From: Malachius bipustulatus
Taxonomy: Eukaryota > Arthropoda > Insecta > Coleoptera > Melyridae
Assembly: GCA_910589415.1 (NCBI GenBank)
Contig: OU342630.1
Location: forward strand, 63,112,186-63,176,185
DNA: 64,000 nucleotides
Direction of reading: 5' to 3'
Below the pieces are notes generated by a model, which worked only from the letters and a program-made list of their open reading frames with translations, was not told the origin of the DNA and made no database searches. Shown one piece after another: positions 23,640 to 37,310 of the stretch. A program made the translations under genes and the position numbers. How positions within the stretch are numbered: the stretch's first letter is position 1; every line of letters starts with the position of its first letter.

Positions 23640-25445
23640 AGAAACTTTTTTATTTTCCCGTTTTGCAACACATCTGGTAGATGGCTGCTTAACTCGGTTT
23701 GTATTCTTTGGTCACATATATACGTCCCTCTTCATGAGATATACTCTTGCATGAGCTGTGTGTGACCAATTCTTAGCCTTCTGATGCCTACTCCTTGCTT
23801 TCTTGGTATATTTCAAAGCTTGAAGGGTTTTTTGTTCGGACATATTGCCCCCAGTTTTGCTATTTCATGTGTCCAGTCACTCCTCCATAATCCCCCGAAT
23901 TTCCGTTTGATGTACCTACCTAAGAACGTCTTGGACAGGTTGAATCTGACTAACAGTTTCCAGTTTGGTTGCATTCTTTGCCACTTGATTTCATTTCCTC
24001 CAGTTCCTTCATTTCCATCAGTTCATTTCCTTCAATCCCGGAATAGGCTGGTGTCCAAAGCAGCGGGACTTTCTTGTCTTCTGATATGAGCTCATGGATG
24101 CAGCGTTGTGTTTGGTCAATTAATGAGGCATATCTTGATGTGGCTCCTGTTACGGAAAGCGAAAATGTAAAGATCACTAAATTCTTGCTTGAATTGTGTA
24201 TCGGGGTTTTGAAGGCTTCTTATTATGTCATAGAATTCGGCACTGTGTACGTACGCTACATAATGAAGGTAGCCTGCATCCTCGATCAAACTCCATCTCG
24301 CTCTTCGATGTGTCTGTATATGAGCAATGGATCGTCCATTTTGTTTATTTCTTAGAGGAACGCTTGATGAGTTTCTGCTGTTGTGAATGGATCAGTATGA
24401 TGGATAGAAGAAAGGTAAAGGTTAATACAAAATTGTGAAAAGGTAGATAGTTTTTCTCTCAACACCTCAAAATAAAGAAATCAAGTTATGTGTTAAATTT
24501 ATACTCTAAGGTGACACTCTCTCCCCACTGCAAAAAAAAAGGAAAGGGAAGGGAAGTTTTGGGATGCCTTTCATTGACCTTAACGCCACTAATGCGTTAC
24601 AAGGGTATGGTTGGGGTGTTTGAGATTTAGGAAATATAATATTAGTCTGGGTGATCGATTCATGACGTTTTGTTAGCAGGGGTTGATGATTAGTGGATGT
24701 AAAGACGCTAGTAAATGCTGGGTTAGATATTTGATGCTGTTCTAGCAATGTAGGTACAGTTGCTAAAGCATTTGTCTTCTAGTCCTTAATGGAGGTCCGG
24801 TGGTTTCCTCTGCTGGGATGGATAGGTAAGCACCTATGGAGAATCGGCGCCCAGCGATATAGACTGCGTTCAACTTTTTAAGGTCTGACTTGCTTGCTGA
24901 CAAGGCTTCAGTAATAATTCTTCTCTTGATCTCCACTGAAGATGTGCTAGCGTCTTCAGTCTGCATGTCAGTTTTGCGTCGAACCTAAGGCCAAAGAATT
25001 CACGTTCCTGAATAAATTGGAGATCCATTCCATTCATTTTTAGTGCCTTTGAGATAGCTGGGTGTTGTTTTTTACTGAAAAGAATTAGTTTCGTTTTCTT
25101 GGTGGAGAAATGAAGACCATTTGACCTGGACCATTTTTCAAGTGTGATCAGTATTGCCGTGCATGTGATCTCTTAGTGTAGCTGAGTTATCGCCTGTGCA
25201 ATACACCAGGAAGTCATCATGTGTTGGTTGTTTTGTTATACCGGGGATATCATTTATTGCTATCAGAAACAAAGAGGTGCTAAGTAGTGATCCCTGGAGG
25301 ACCTAAGTTTGTTAGAGATATTTGCCTGATTAACGTCCGTTTACTCTAACCGAAAGTTACGATCCTTCAGGAAATTTATTAGGGAACTAATCATGCAGCC
25401 ATTCACACGCTAATCTCTTAGTTTTCTGATGATGCCGAATTTAGA
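23640..25445 (-). pseudogene. Decayed ORF2 of a jockey-like non-LTR retrotransposon (RT + RNase H)
   Basis: Reading the minus strand from 25445 downwards and allowing several frameshifts and stops, the expected order of an RNase H-bearing jockey/I-type ORF2 is visible. NFLKDRNFRL of the RT palm comes first, then LQGSLLSTSLFLIAIND near 25290, the degenerate catalytic box HDDF (normally YADD) near 25220, NGLHFSTKKTKLILF near 25110-25070, and the post-RT block LKKLNAVYIAGRRFSIGAY near 24850. RNase H remnants follow with SAEFYDIIRSL near 24230 and LLWTPAYSGIEGNE near 24050, then the C-terminal RRLRIGHTQLMQEY near 23760. The endonuclease domain and ORF1 are absent, so the copy is 5'-truncated. It cannot encode a working enzyme. 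The foldback transposon's right end lies directly beyond its 3' side. Confidence 0.88.
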
Positions 25446-28400
25446 ACTTTCTAAAAGCGTCCAACTATAGCTGCCGGTCATGAAATTGCCACAAATTGAC
25501 ATGTATTGTGTATTAAATCAGTCATGAACTACATCTCTAATTATTTTACGGTACCCATCATCAAGTTAGAATAAACCCCTAAGATTCACGAATCTTGCAG
25601 GAGCAATGTTTCAAGATATATAAAAGAATTACCACAGTCGATTGAGAGTGGAAACTTTAAACATTCTTTAGGGAATGTTGAATTTTTATGAATACACATA
25701 GGTAGTTTGGTGACTTTAGATGTACTTAATTGCAAAGGAAATTCAGATTCCCTAATCTAATTGCTAATCCCTCATTATGCATTTCCTTTTTCATACCTAA
25801 GCCTTTTTTACCTAAGTTTTGTCTACACCCAAAGCTACATATTGGGGTATAGCGTAGGTGTTTGAGAATCTGAGAATTCACGAGACTTGCACACAAATAA
25901 ATATTACTTTGTATATAATATGGAGACTCTGGTTATGAAGGAATGCAATAAATGGAACTTCTGCAGCTCGACGTTATTACAGGAGATGCATGTAGTCTGC
26001 CCCTTGTCAGTCTGTTATGGCTATGAGCAATCAATTAAACAATGAAACGTTCCTGCTCTTCTTTGTGTATTGAGTACATCTTTGAAATATCTGCATGCAA
26101 AATTGCAGAAGAGAGACAAGTCACCAACAGCGTTCGGTGATTCATTGGAGAAAGCCTTTGTAATAAGGTTTGGGTCCTTGATACAACGTATGACTTCTTT
26201 GAATAAGTAAATGAGCGATGAATCTGAATATTATTATTAGATTTTCAGGTATACTTAAGAGGCATTTTCGAACAACTGATCTTTCAAAACCCAGCTTATT
26301 AAAGAGTAAAAACGTATTAATAGGATATCCCTATTAGGTTGGATAGTTTCTTTCCTTGGATAGTTTATTTCCTTGGATAGCTCAACCCTGTATAGCGAGT
26401 CAATTTAAGGATACTATAAATTTTGAAGTTCCCTTAAGAAAAAGATAAGACAGTATCTTATAAGTTTCATGTTTTTAATATTGGGGTTGTTTATTTACAT
26501 GCTTCGCTTTTAGCTATTTAAAAAAAAAAACAACAGTAAACAGATAAATTTATCCTGAAACTAAGTAGTCCAAGGACTTATCTTTTCATCTCAGCGTGCA
26601 ATATTTTCACGGGAAACGACTTCATTGTGCTAGTTTATGGAACTTTATTCCTCTAAGCGTTATAACCCTTCTTAGGTCTGGCGGTCGTCTTAGCTTGGAA
26701 TCCGCAGCTCTTCGACAGTTTACGACGACGTTCAAGTTGCTTATGTCAATAAAATAATAATAGTAATTGGCAACTTCGGGACACTCTATCGATTTCATAT
26801 CGCATCCCAGTCGTCATCGCTATAATGGCCGTACAATTATCGTTCGGCTGGTTTGTTTATTCGATGTTGTCAACAGAGAAAGGATCCATAAAGATGAGCG
26901 TCTCGTATCCTACCGGAGCCTTCCGGATCTGCTGCGACGGTCCTGCTATTCATTCCCCGGGAAATAGCGATATAAGTAAAAGCACTTCGCAAATAAAGGG
27001 AAGCGCTTTTGTCTCGTGATTTAGGGATAAGGAGAAAAAAGATTTTAATCACGATCGAATATACTCATGCAGACAATATAGGCACTAAGGCAATATAGGG
27101 AGGTATTAAGTATATACCTACAATGTGATTATTACATAATGTAAATTTTTTGGGTGTTTATAATTAAAAGTTTGTAAACAGAATGATAGATTGAAACTAT
27201 AGGTACTTATAGGCTGGAAATATTGTCTTTCAATTAAAAAATGGGTATACATGTGTGGGATTTGGTTATTTAATTATTTTAATACAAACACCCTATAAAT
27301 AAATGCAAAATTAGTTGTTAATTACAAGAGTATGAAAGGATATAAATTAATGAATAAGTCACTGCGATCTTGTTTGGTTCAGGCGCTTTTCTCGACTGTT
27401 AAGGTACTTCTCCGCTGGTCTTCCCGAGCTGACCAGTGGGAGTACCAGTGGAAACTTTTCAGTTTATAGCTCTTTAAGAAGGAAACCTTCTAGCAAAAAT
27501 TATTTAGTATATTACTGATCAAGATTTGATGCATTTGTTTAATTTAAATGAAATGAAGGTTTCTAGACACTTCCAAACAAAAATTTGCGGCACTAAAACT
27601 TTTATGCCAAGAGGAAAGAGAACATATATGATAAAGTCCTTGGGGGGGGGGGGGGTTATTCCTAATGTTTTTTTCTAGACGCTGCTTCAGTTTGCTTAAT
27701 TCTCATTTTTTGTTATTTTCGGGATAGCAAATAAGGTAAAAAATATCATTTCTCTTCCAAATAAAGGATACCGCTACTGGTTACCGACTCCAAAGAAAGT
27801 GCTTTTAGTAGCAGGTCCCTCCCGCGAGGACATATTAGCAGAATTTATAGCTCGTGTTCAACTGTTATACCGATGTTTTGATGCACTTCTTATCCTACTT
27901 AGCTGGTCATTATTCGGTCTACGAGGCCATTACAGGGCAAGTCTATACGACGATCCGCTCCGGAAAAGACAAAAGAAAGCGATAAATGACAGGAAGCCTG
28001 GAGAACGGAAGGATGCCAGCGACTGTCTGCTGTCTGATCTCGGTAGCCACTTACTGGCCTTTATACGTGCTCGAGTTCTCTCGCTCGAAGTCGAATTATT
28101 GCCTGTTCGGGAATCGTCCAGACTAATTCTCACATTTTAAATCGGCCGGAGGCGGCTGCCGGATGATATACGGCAAATGATCCTGTTTTCGAAATGTCAT
28201 CTGATAGAAATTGTTAGAGACAATGTGATCGTCGTCATATCTCCTTAATTTAACGGTTCGTTTCCTTTCGTGATACCAAGGCCTTTATTGATCAATTCTT
28301 CTGCCAGATAGATTTAAATTCGCTAAATAATTTTATGAGTCTAATTGTTTTTACAATATTATTACTCTTTTTTTAATATTACATAAGAATAATAGATATA

Positions 28401-30449
28401 ACAAATAATATAAGAGAATATTACGGCAAATATACGGTAGGTATAAAAGAAACAAATATTATATAACTTGGTACGCATACCCCCTCCCCTCAGGGGATTT
28501 ATAACAAGGCAAGGGCGGTGTGGCAATCTCGGGGACTCAGAGATCTCGACGCTAAGAGGTCGACGTCAAATGTGACAAAAAGAAAAAACATGATATGTTG
28601 AGTAAAATTAAAAATAAATTACCTAAGGCAGAGAGAAACGACGTTCCGGAATCCTCTCCGACTTTCGTCGGATCTCCTTGATTTCTGATTGCGGGAGGGA
28701 GAAGTAATTTGATCTGTTTAGGTCTATTACCTGCCGTCATACCGACGAAAACATGACAGAAATAGCATAACTTTTTTTAAATTATTGGTCCAGAAAGTGG
28801 AAGCGTCATGTACAACTAATAATAGCAGAAATTACATCACATATATTACACTCACGTTACCGAAGCACGTTGTATATTGCTCAGGATAAGTGTCCGTAAT
28901 TTGGAGTCACAAATTTTTGTTGCACGTTTTTGTATAATATTTAAAATCTAAATTGGACATAAGAACACTCATAGCCGTTGTTGATATTACGGACACGTTT
29001 TCCAATCACTTAGTAGAAGATCTAATTAGAGCGAAATGGCAATTTCACGGGGTTGAAACGAGATTTCAATAATTGAAGGCAAAATTAATTAATCCTAACA
29101 GTCCATAGCTTACGGATATTGGATCTTGTAATAAGCTCAAAATTTTTATATATTTAAAAAATCTTGTATATCGTTAATAAACATCTCCTGTACTGTAACC
29201 TTCTTCCAGATAGAATCCTTTGATCCCAATACTGATCCCAATACTGATGAAATATTGCAACATTGTAGATGCAGGGAAATCATGTAAGACGTCTAAGGGT
29301 GACTCGATGCATATTAATTGACTTTCACGGACTCCTAATTACAGGGGAGCATTTGGGGGACATTTCCATGCTAAAACCATTAATTCTTATCGGCATCTGA
29401 CTCGATTAAAGAAGAAGCACGAGGACACTGGTTCACTATTTCCGTGGAGGGACTCATCTAAAGGAATTATGAACTTCTGAGATCTCTGGAAGATATCAGA
29501 GAATTTAAATTAGACTAACTAGTTTATAAACTCTCCTTTCAAAGAACTCACCCTTCTCTTTCACAATTATTAATATGTTAAAAAAAATGGAGCTATTTTG
29601 TTAAATTTTTTAGTAAGTTAATCGCAAGCGTTGCACTATGATATCTATCCAACTGAATGGAAACTGACAGTGCCTATCGGAGTTCTGAACGAGCCAAGTC
29701 GATGTTTAATTTTGATCGTTCTTTGCTTCAACCAATTTATTTAAAATTGGCATGTGGCCATGTCAATCGAGTAAGACTTTCCAAGACTCGGTGGTTTCAA
29801 AGCAGATATTTTTTATTTCCAATGAAATACCGGCTTGATTTTTAAGTGATTGGAAAACTGTATATTTGTGTAGTCATTAAACAAACTGACAGTTCTCTTA
29901 TCACTAAACTTTATATAGGAATACTATCTTAAACATTATATTGGTCTTCAATTTCCCAATAAACTAACAGGAGAGCAACAGAATGGGATTTATTTACAAT
30001 ATTCTACAAAATTAGATATCTACTTAATTTAAAATTTAAAAAAATAAAAAATATGTTTCTGCTTCAGGAGTCATTTCACCAGAAATTAAAGAGAAAATTG
30101 AGCTTGGAGCGAAAATGGAACATAACACCTACTGCAATGTACTCATATGGTATTCCTTTCCCCCCTTATCTTATTTATTATTATTAATTCTATTTAAAAA
30201 ATTATACCATAAACAAAATAAAATTTTAATGATTCTTTGAGGGCACTCTCTTTCCCATTTGGGTTCAGTTGCAAAAAAAATTTGATTTAATTTAATTTGA
30301 ATTCAAATTTGAAATTTTTTTTAACAAATATCTAATTTATTACTTGACAGAATATTTATTTACAAAAAATTACAAAAAATAAACCTACCTCGAGCTCTCT
30401 GATTCTAAATTTTGGTAAAACTACACTTAATAATTTAAAATTAATTATA
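25446..30449. other. Intergenic DNA with two GC-richer patches
   Basis: No gene identified. GC-richer patches lie at about 26760-27020 and 27790-28200; the second holds a 113-codon open frame (27799-28140) whose only start there is GTG and which matches no family I know. A run of eleven or so G residues is at about 27641. These patches could be exons, conserved non-coding DNA or old transposon remains. Confidence 0.4.
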
Positions 30450-30965
30450 ACATCAAAATCTTACAATATCCCTCACACTATTCGTCTCGCTGCCTCACTT
30501 CTCCTTTTCCTGATCTACCAACTCTCTCTGTCACTCTCTTCGTCTCTTGCTGCTTCTCTTCTTCTTTCCGCTTCTCCTTCCTTTCTTAAATATAATCTTT
30601 AATTTCCTATCTTCCCGACATCTTCCAGGTTTCTTCCACTTCTTTTCAAGTTGATCCTCTCTATAATTTATCCCCTTCCGACTTCTTAAGGTTCTCTTCG
30701 CTATCTATTTGTTCTTCTCTTTTGTGTTTCCAAAATAAGTACCTTCACCCTTTTTACCTTTTCTGACACACGCTCTTCTCAATTTCAATCTAATTAATCA
30801 ATTCTCCTCGTTAGCTATCTCTTTGTTCTTCTCCTTTTTCCTTCCAAATAATTTGAAATCTCTTACTTTTTTCTCTCTGACAGTCCGCTTCCGAATTTTT
30901 CTTAATAATTATTCTCCCGTTGCTATCAACATTTTTCTCCTTCACTTTTTTCTTTTTCACTACCG
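30450..30965. repeat. Pyrimidine-skewed tract with ~110-bp degenerate tandem units
   Basis: The plus strand is almost all C and T for about 500 bp. The word cgctatct.tttgttcttctc recurs at about 30698 and 30811, and a weaker copy (cgttgctatcaac) at 30918, giving a period near 110 bp. Confidence 0.65.
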
Positions 30966-31619
30966 ATTTTTTTAAACAATACAAAATTTATTTTTGACAT
31001 TTTTAATAATTAAATACTAATAATTTTTATTTGTTAAAATCTTCAAATGAAATCCAAACTTTAATCATTAGGTGAACCTAATTTTTCATAACAGTACTTT
31101 ACTTGAACTGCGGGCTTTTGGAAAGCTGCGTTCCTTGTGTTTTATGGTAGTTTTCTTTGATTGGATCAAGTCCCCACTATATCCAACGACCAATAATAAG
31201 GGTTAACGGTAATTTTTGAGAGATTTTAAGGTCGGATACGGGGTGCCACAGAGGGTAAAATTTTAAGTCCGTTGATTTTTGTATTTATACGCATGCTTAG
31301 AAAAGTAGATTAGGTAACTAAAAAAGAAGGTTTAGAAAATTACATTAAAGAAGGCTTACTAGTTATGTACGCAAATGACACATCAATTCTGCTTACAGGC
31401 AGAATACTTCATGATCAACTTCATGATGATAATTCAAGGGTACCTATATCAAATAGTGGTAGCATGCATAGTAACAAGCTGATTTTTAAATGATTTGCAG
31501 TGATTTTCTTGCGTTATACTTAGAGCGGACGGAATTGCCATGCTAAAAATGGTATTAAGTTCCTGGAAACAGGAACAGGGTAATGGATACAGCAACTTTG
31601 GTAGAGGTGAGCAGCAAGA

Positions 31620-31755
31620 AGACAGAGGTAACTCAAGACCACTCCCGTAAAATTGTCTCTCGAAGTGTCTGAAAACACTCAATTTTTCAGAATTTTGAGT
31701 AGAACCAGAGTAACTCTGGAGTTCTATGTAAATATTTTGAATATTTCTGCGAAAC
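31620..31755. repeat. Dispersed repeat, inverted copy of 33095-33225
   Basis: The words ctcaagacc.ctcccgt, aatttttcagaattttgag and ctctggagttct match the reverse complement of 33095-33225 at roughly 70-75 percent by eye. No coding role is visible. Confidence 0.6.
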
Positions 31756-33224
31756 AAAAGTTTTTCATTGCCAAAACTTCAAACTGCTTGTCTCGGAAAT
31801 TTTCATCCGATGTGATGAGCAGCAACAAAAAGTATTCTATTCAGTTCTAGAATTCCTGTAGATTTTTGCAAATAGTTATGGGATTTTTTTTTCAAAATCC
31901 CTGAAAATGAGTTCCGGTTAGAGTTATGTGTTGCCCTGGAAGAGTTCTGAAGGAAAGCCCTGTTTCACTTTGCCGAGAACTCAATAATTTAATTAGCGGA
32001 GTTAAAGTCTATCCAGGCGCATTCTAATGTCAAAATAAAAATTATTATATCGAACAAAAATAATTGTTAACGACAGCGTGTTTAAATTCACGGAGCTTAG
32101 GTCAGTTACGGTTTTTTACGATTGCGATATCACCTGACGGGTATCGTAGTACCTAAAGTGATATAACTAGAAAGAGAGGAAAGCAGACGCGCGTAAAGTA
32201 GCGAATGGAAGAAAGTACAGCTGACATAAGGAGTCATGGAGCCATCCAGAGATTGCGGTCAGGGACCGACAAGCTAGAACAAGAAGGGGACGAGGTAAGG
32301 TGTGGAGGCGGATTGTCGTATTGGACGAGCGAGGGCAAGCCTGCTCTGTAGCTTGGCACATTTTTATGCATTTTATCTAGAAACTAAATTGTTTCTACAT
32401 GTTTCTACGTGATTCTTCACAACAACTAAGCCCGCGACCGAAAGCACCGAGTTATTATCTTCGTGTCGCAAATTCGGTCTCTGACAAGATTCTCGCAAAT
32501 AGGCGGCCAAATTTTCATTGTTGCATCGCGATATATCTAAATCAACAAATACGTGAATAAGCAATAGGTAGTGCTTTTAATAGGTAGGGGAAATTAATCA
32601 CCTCCAGTGCAATCCATCCTCCTGACCGTGGTTAAATAAAGCAATGAAAGCTGCGAAACTTTCGATTTCTAAAGACTTATCAAATACAATTGTTTCCATG
32701 ACGTCAGCACATCACGCGACAACATAATTCATAATTAGTGTAGTATCTATTTCTTTAAATCGTGGAAGAGAAACCACTAAGTTGATGTTTTAATTTTCTG
32801 CAAGCACATCCCTTTTTGATAAATGGTAAATTTGTGTGCACCTTTCATTTTTAAACAACCTCTGCTAAAAATGAAGTTTCCATCTGATAAGACAGTTCGA
32901 GCGTATTAGTACATACCTATCTCCAGTTTCTTTTGCAAGTTTCCAATGATTAAAATAAGACATTAAAAAAAATCTCGCATAAATGTACATACTGGAACTC
33001 TAGAGCTCCACTATTTGCTGCTAATTAACTATCGCTTCGAACTAATCTTCTGAAGGTAGAGAGGTTCCGTGAAATTAACCCCCGGAAAACGTAATTTTTG
33101 TGTTTGGAACTTCTCAATATTTTTATACAAAACTGGAGAACTATTCTAGTTATGCTCAGAACTCTAAAAAACTGGGTGTTTTGAGACAATTAGGGGGCTA
33201 TCTTAACGGCACGGGAGTCTCAAG

Positions 33225-33485
33225 ACCGCGTTGGACTCTTAAAAGTCTAATGACTGTTTACTACGCTCTAGTTCACTTAGTGATAATTAATTATTATGTT
33301 ATTGCTTGGGGCGGTGCATGGAGCATCTCTATAGTTTGATTCTTCAAAAGAGAATCATTAGGGTGATTTTTTATCTGAAATCATTGCATTCATGCAACCC
33401 TTATTATTTCAAAAGACATAATATTCTTACTATCGTGTCAATTGGTGTCTTAAATACCCCTAATTTCTCAAGAGGAGCGACCCTA
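33225..33485 (+). pseudogene. Short remnant of a non-LTR retrotransposon ORF2 (post-RT region)
   Basis: In two frames joined near 33315 the plus strand reads LKSLMTVYYALVHLVIINYY, then IAWGG, then LQKRIIRVIF and NPYYFKRHNIL. This order (YYALVHS.LNYGI..WG, LQKR..RII, PLFK.LNIL) is the conserved block just after the RT domain of jockey/CR1-like ORF2 proteins. Only about 85 codons remain, with at least one frameshift and no catalytic RT or endonuclease residues. The sequence just upstream (33095-33225) belongs to a dispersed repeat, perhaps another part of the same element. Confidence 0.75.
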
Positions 33486-35565
33486 CGGCTACAATAAGTA
33501 CTAGAGGAGGCTTTTATTTACGTTAAAGAGGCAGGAACAGCTCTATTTATTTTGTTTTATGTTTATTAAATAGGTAGATGATGTCATTTGACATTTTTGG
33601 CTTGTTCCGCAGAGTTACAACTGTATTTAGAAAAATCAAAAACTATAAAAAATGATAGGTCATTTTGAAATCAACATATTTACGTGCCACCAAAAGCTAG
33701 GGTTGATCACTTTGTATTTCGGGGAAATATTTTTACTTGATACGCAAGATATTTTTCTGCAGCTTGAATGGAAGCAGTATTTAACGTGATCAGTATCAGA
33801 ATCAGTAGATCATTGCAATCATGTTGGAATGTAGCGAAGTTCAGTTTTTTATTTGTAGATTCTATCTATTAAAGAAAGTTGTTGATTTTAAAGGTGAACA
33901 GAAAGTCAAATAAAAGAAAAAAGAATAATTTGTAAGAGTAGTTTGCGGAGATTAACCGGTAACCGAACTTTGTTATCCAAGAGTCTGATGGTCAAAGCTG
34001 AAATTTTAAAGACGACATCCCTATCTCTAACTTCCAACTTTTCGATCTTAATTAACTTTTCTCAGGTCACGTTCATCACTTCTGAATTCCGGTAAAACTT
34101 CTGCTGGTCTCATCGTAAAATTTTTTAATCATAATAAAAGTGTTATTGAATCGCTTAATGAATCGTGAAGTTATTGTTTTAACAGAAGGAACGGAATTAT
34201 TCTCAATTATGATGGCAGTTTGTGAGATGCAAAATTTTTGGAAAAGCACTTGACGTCCGAATTGCTACCTGCTTGGAAATTATTTTCATGACGGGAAATA
34301 CTTGTAATAAAGCTGAATGAGCCGTGTCGAATTAAATGGCAGTTTACACTCTTCACGCATTTCGCCATTGCTTTTACTGAAATAATAATAATAATTATCT
34401 AACATCATTCAAGGCACAAGAATATTTTTTATTAAAATATGCACTACATGTGATATAAAAAAAATAAATTAGGTATAAGTAGCTTCTTATGAAATACTTG
34501 ACACAGTTTATAATGATTTACGAGAATTTTCAGATATACCATGGGCGAGATGTTACAATAAGCAATGTAAGCAGAATCTGTACATATTTTACGTTTTAAT
34601 GAGCATTCGTTAATCCGTCGCGCTAATGTTATAAAGGAAACTCGTCGACTTAAACAAATAAGGTCGATTTATCTTATTCCCCATTTCAGAGGCAATGAGA
34701 AACAAATCTAGTTACTTAAAATTTGTCTGCATCCCGAGCCTAACAGACGTTGTTAATTTGTAAGCGGGGGTCCCTTATTTCTGGAGCAGGTGGCGAAGTT
34801 AAGGCTAAGAGAAACCCGTCCCCGTTATAGAGATTTGTTACCCCAAAGGAATAAAATACTCCTTTAATGTATTTATAATGGTGCCAAGTCCGCACCACTT
34901 CAAATAATTGAAAAATATGTACCCCTTAGCGGAAAATATGACACCGATTCAAATTACATGCTTACGGGTTGGCTGCTTCTTGCCTAATTTACCGGTAACA
35001 AGGCTATATCGTAATTTAAAACGTCGACTTTAATATCTATTTTCATAAATTAAAAAGCGTAATACGAAAAATTGAGATTAAATATTACACCTTGGCATAA
35101 GCCTGCGTTCTCATTTAAGACGTTTTTTACTCAAATTTAGCTTTGATTAAATATAATTCATCATTAATATAAATCATCGGCATGACCGAACATGTTTTAT
35201 CAGTTCCAGTCTTGAACCAAAAATATTTACTTTAATTATGACTGCTTACATCCCCAAGGAACAAGCAACACTTATGCGTTTTCATACTGGCAATTATATT
35301 CTATTATATTCTTGTAAATAATTTATAAAAAATGAAAAAAAAATAGTAAGTAAAACTCATCAATAATATAGGAAAATAATACTTTTTCTAAAAAATAATA
35401 CTAGTGAAGGGTTTTCACCGGGCTTGACGTAACGCCGGATGCCAAATGTTCTTCAGTTCATACCTTCCTCCTTCCTGTTGAAATGATTAGAAAGTTTCTT
35501 TTTCCATTACCACAATACCGCACAAAAGAAGTCTTATTGAAAATTTGGGTATAGGATCCAGAGAA
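33486..35565. other. AT-rich intergenic DNA, nothing recognised
   Basis: No coding, RNA or repeat signal that I can support. Confidence 0.55.
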
Positions 35566-35569
35566 CGCG

Positions 35570-37310
35570 AGATTTACCTACTAACCTGGTAAAATTCGGC
35601 TTTACCTATTTGAAAAAAAAAACACGAAAGATTTTCCTTTGGATTAACTTTATTTTTGCATTAGAAATACGATGTTAAAAGTTTTACTAATTAGGCAAAA
35701 GCTTTGAAAATATTTGGATGTGTAAGAAAACATTCAGGAGCTTTTTTTGGATTCTTCGGCGATAGTCTCTCGAAAAAATGAATCTCCAAGCAAAAAGTGG
35801 AAAGACGCGTTGCAGAAATGGTTAAAAAGTGCAGAGACACTGTACAAAACTCGTCCAAACTAACGTAAAATATACCTACTTACAAACGTAGTAAAATACG
35901 GCTTTATCTGCCAAAATAAAAATAAAAAATAACACAGATTTTTCCTGGGATTATCTTTATTTTGGCATTAGAGAGACGATGACAAAGGTCCGTTGTGAAA
36001 TCGTTAGCAAAAAATTGTTTGGTTAAAAAGGCAACATATCCCTACATGTTTCACTAATTAGGTAAAAGCTTTGAAAATGTTGGGATGTGCAAAAAAACAG
36101 CTAGGAGCCTTTTTGGGATTCTCTGACGGAAGTCTACCGAAAAAATGATCGTGAATCAAAAAGTGGGAAGACACGTTGCAGAACTGGTTAAAAAGTGGAG
36201 AGAAAAGGTCCAAAGCTCGTCCAAACTAATATATTCTTACAAACCTAGTAAAATACTGATCTATCTGTAAAAAATAAAAAAATAAGGCAGATTTTTCCTG
36301 GGATTATCTTTATTTTGGCATTAGAGAGACGATGACAAAGGTCCGTTGTGAAATCGTTAGCAAAAAATTGTTTGGTTAAAAAGGCAACATATCCCTACAT
36401 GTTTCACTAATTAGGTAAAAGCTTTGAAAATGTTGGGATGTGCAAAAAAACAGCCAGGAGCCTTTTTGGGATTCTCTGACGGAAGTCTACCGAAAAAATG
36501 ATCGTGAATCAAAAAGTGGGAAGACACGTTGCAGAACTGGTTAAAAAGTGGAGAGAAAAGGTCCAAAGCTCGTCCAAACTAATATATTCTTACAAACCTA
36601 GTAAAATACTGATCTATCTGTAAAAAATAAAAAAATAAGGCAGATTTTTCATGGGGTTATCTTTATTTTGGCATTATAAATACGATGACAAAGGTCCACT
36701 GTTAAAGCGCGGACAGAAGAATTATTTGATTAATCACAACATATCCCTACGTGTTTCATTAATTTGGTAAAAGCTTTGAAAATGTTGAGATGTTCAAGGA
36801 AACAGGATTTTTTTTGGGATTCTCCGGCGGAAGTCTCTCGAAAAAATGAATCTTTGATCAAAAAGTGGGAAGACACGTTGCAGAACTGGTTAAAAAGTGG
36901 AGAGACATGATCCAAAACTCGTCCAAACAAAAATATACTTACAAACCTAGTAAAATACATCTTATCTGCAAAAAAAAATATGGAAGATTTTCCCTGAGAT
37001 CATCTTCATTTTGGCATTAAAAATATGATGACAAAAGCCCATTGTGAAATCGTGGGCAAAAAAAAGTTATTTGGTTGAAGGCAACATTTCCCTAACAACT
37101 AGGTAAAAGCTTCTAAAAATGTTTGGGTGTGCATGGAAACAGTCAGGAACCCTTTTGGGATTCTCCGGTGGAAGTCTTTCAAGAAAACTCAAACAAAAAG
37201 TTGGGAGGCAGGTTGCTAAACTGGTCAAAAAGTGGAGGGAGATACGGTCCAAAACTAGTCGAAACTACCTCGTTGTAAGGAAACCTTACATATTAGGCTG
37301 GAAATGTTAG
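35570..37310 (+). repeat. Tandem array of five ~350-bp units with a TFIIS/Elongin-A-like frame
   Basis: The landmark gctttgaaaat (or its variant) recurs at 35701, 36068, 36421, 36773 and 37109, so the period is 336-367 bp. Units 2 and 3 are almost identical over 353 bp; units 1, 4 and 5 are diverged. Each plus-strand unit keeps pieces of one frame of about 55 codons: KALKML, then GFSGGSLSRK, then KVGRHVAELVKKWRE. Spacing and hydrophobic pattern resemble the TFIIS/Elongin A N-terminal domain (an LRK.. VG..A..LV.KWK..V end), but I cannot confirm this. Every unit has frameshifts or stops, the best-preserved being unit 5 (37119-37310). The units may be duplicated exon remains or a satellite seeded by one. 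Confidence 0.7.

Noticed and set aside
27799..28140. 113-codon open frame in a GC-richer island
   Set aside because: The start is GTG, there are no recognisable domains, and the opposite strand is open too; kept only as a compositional finding.
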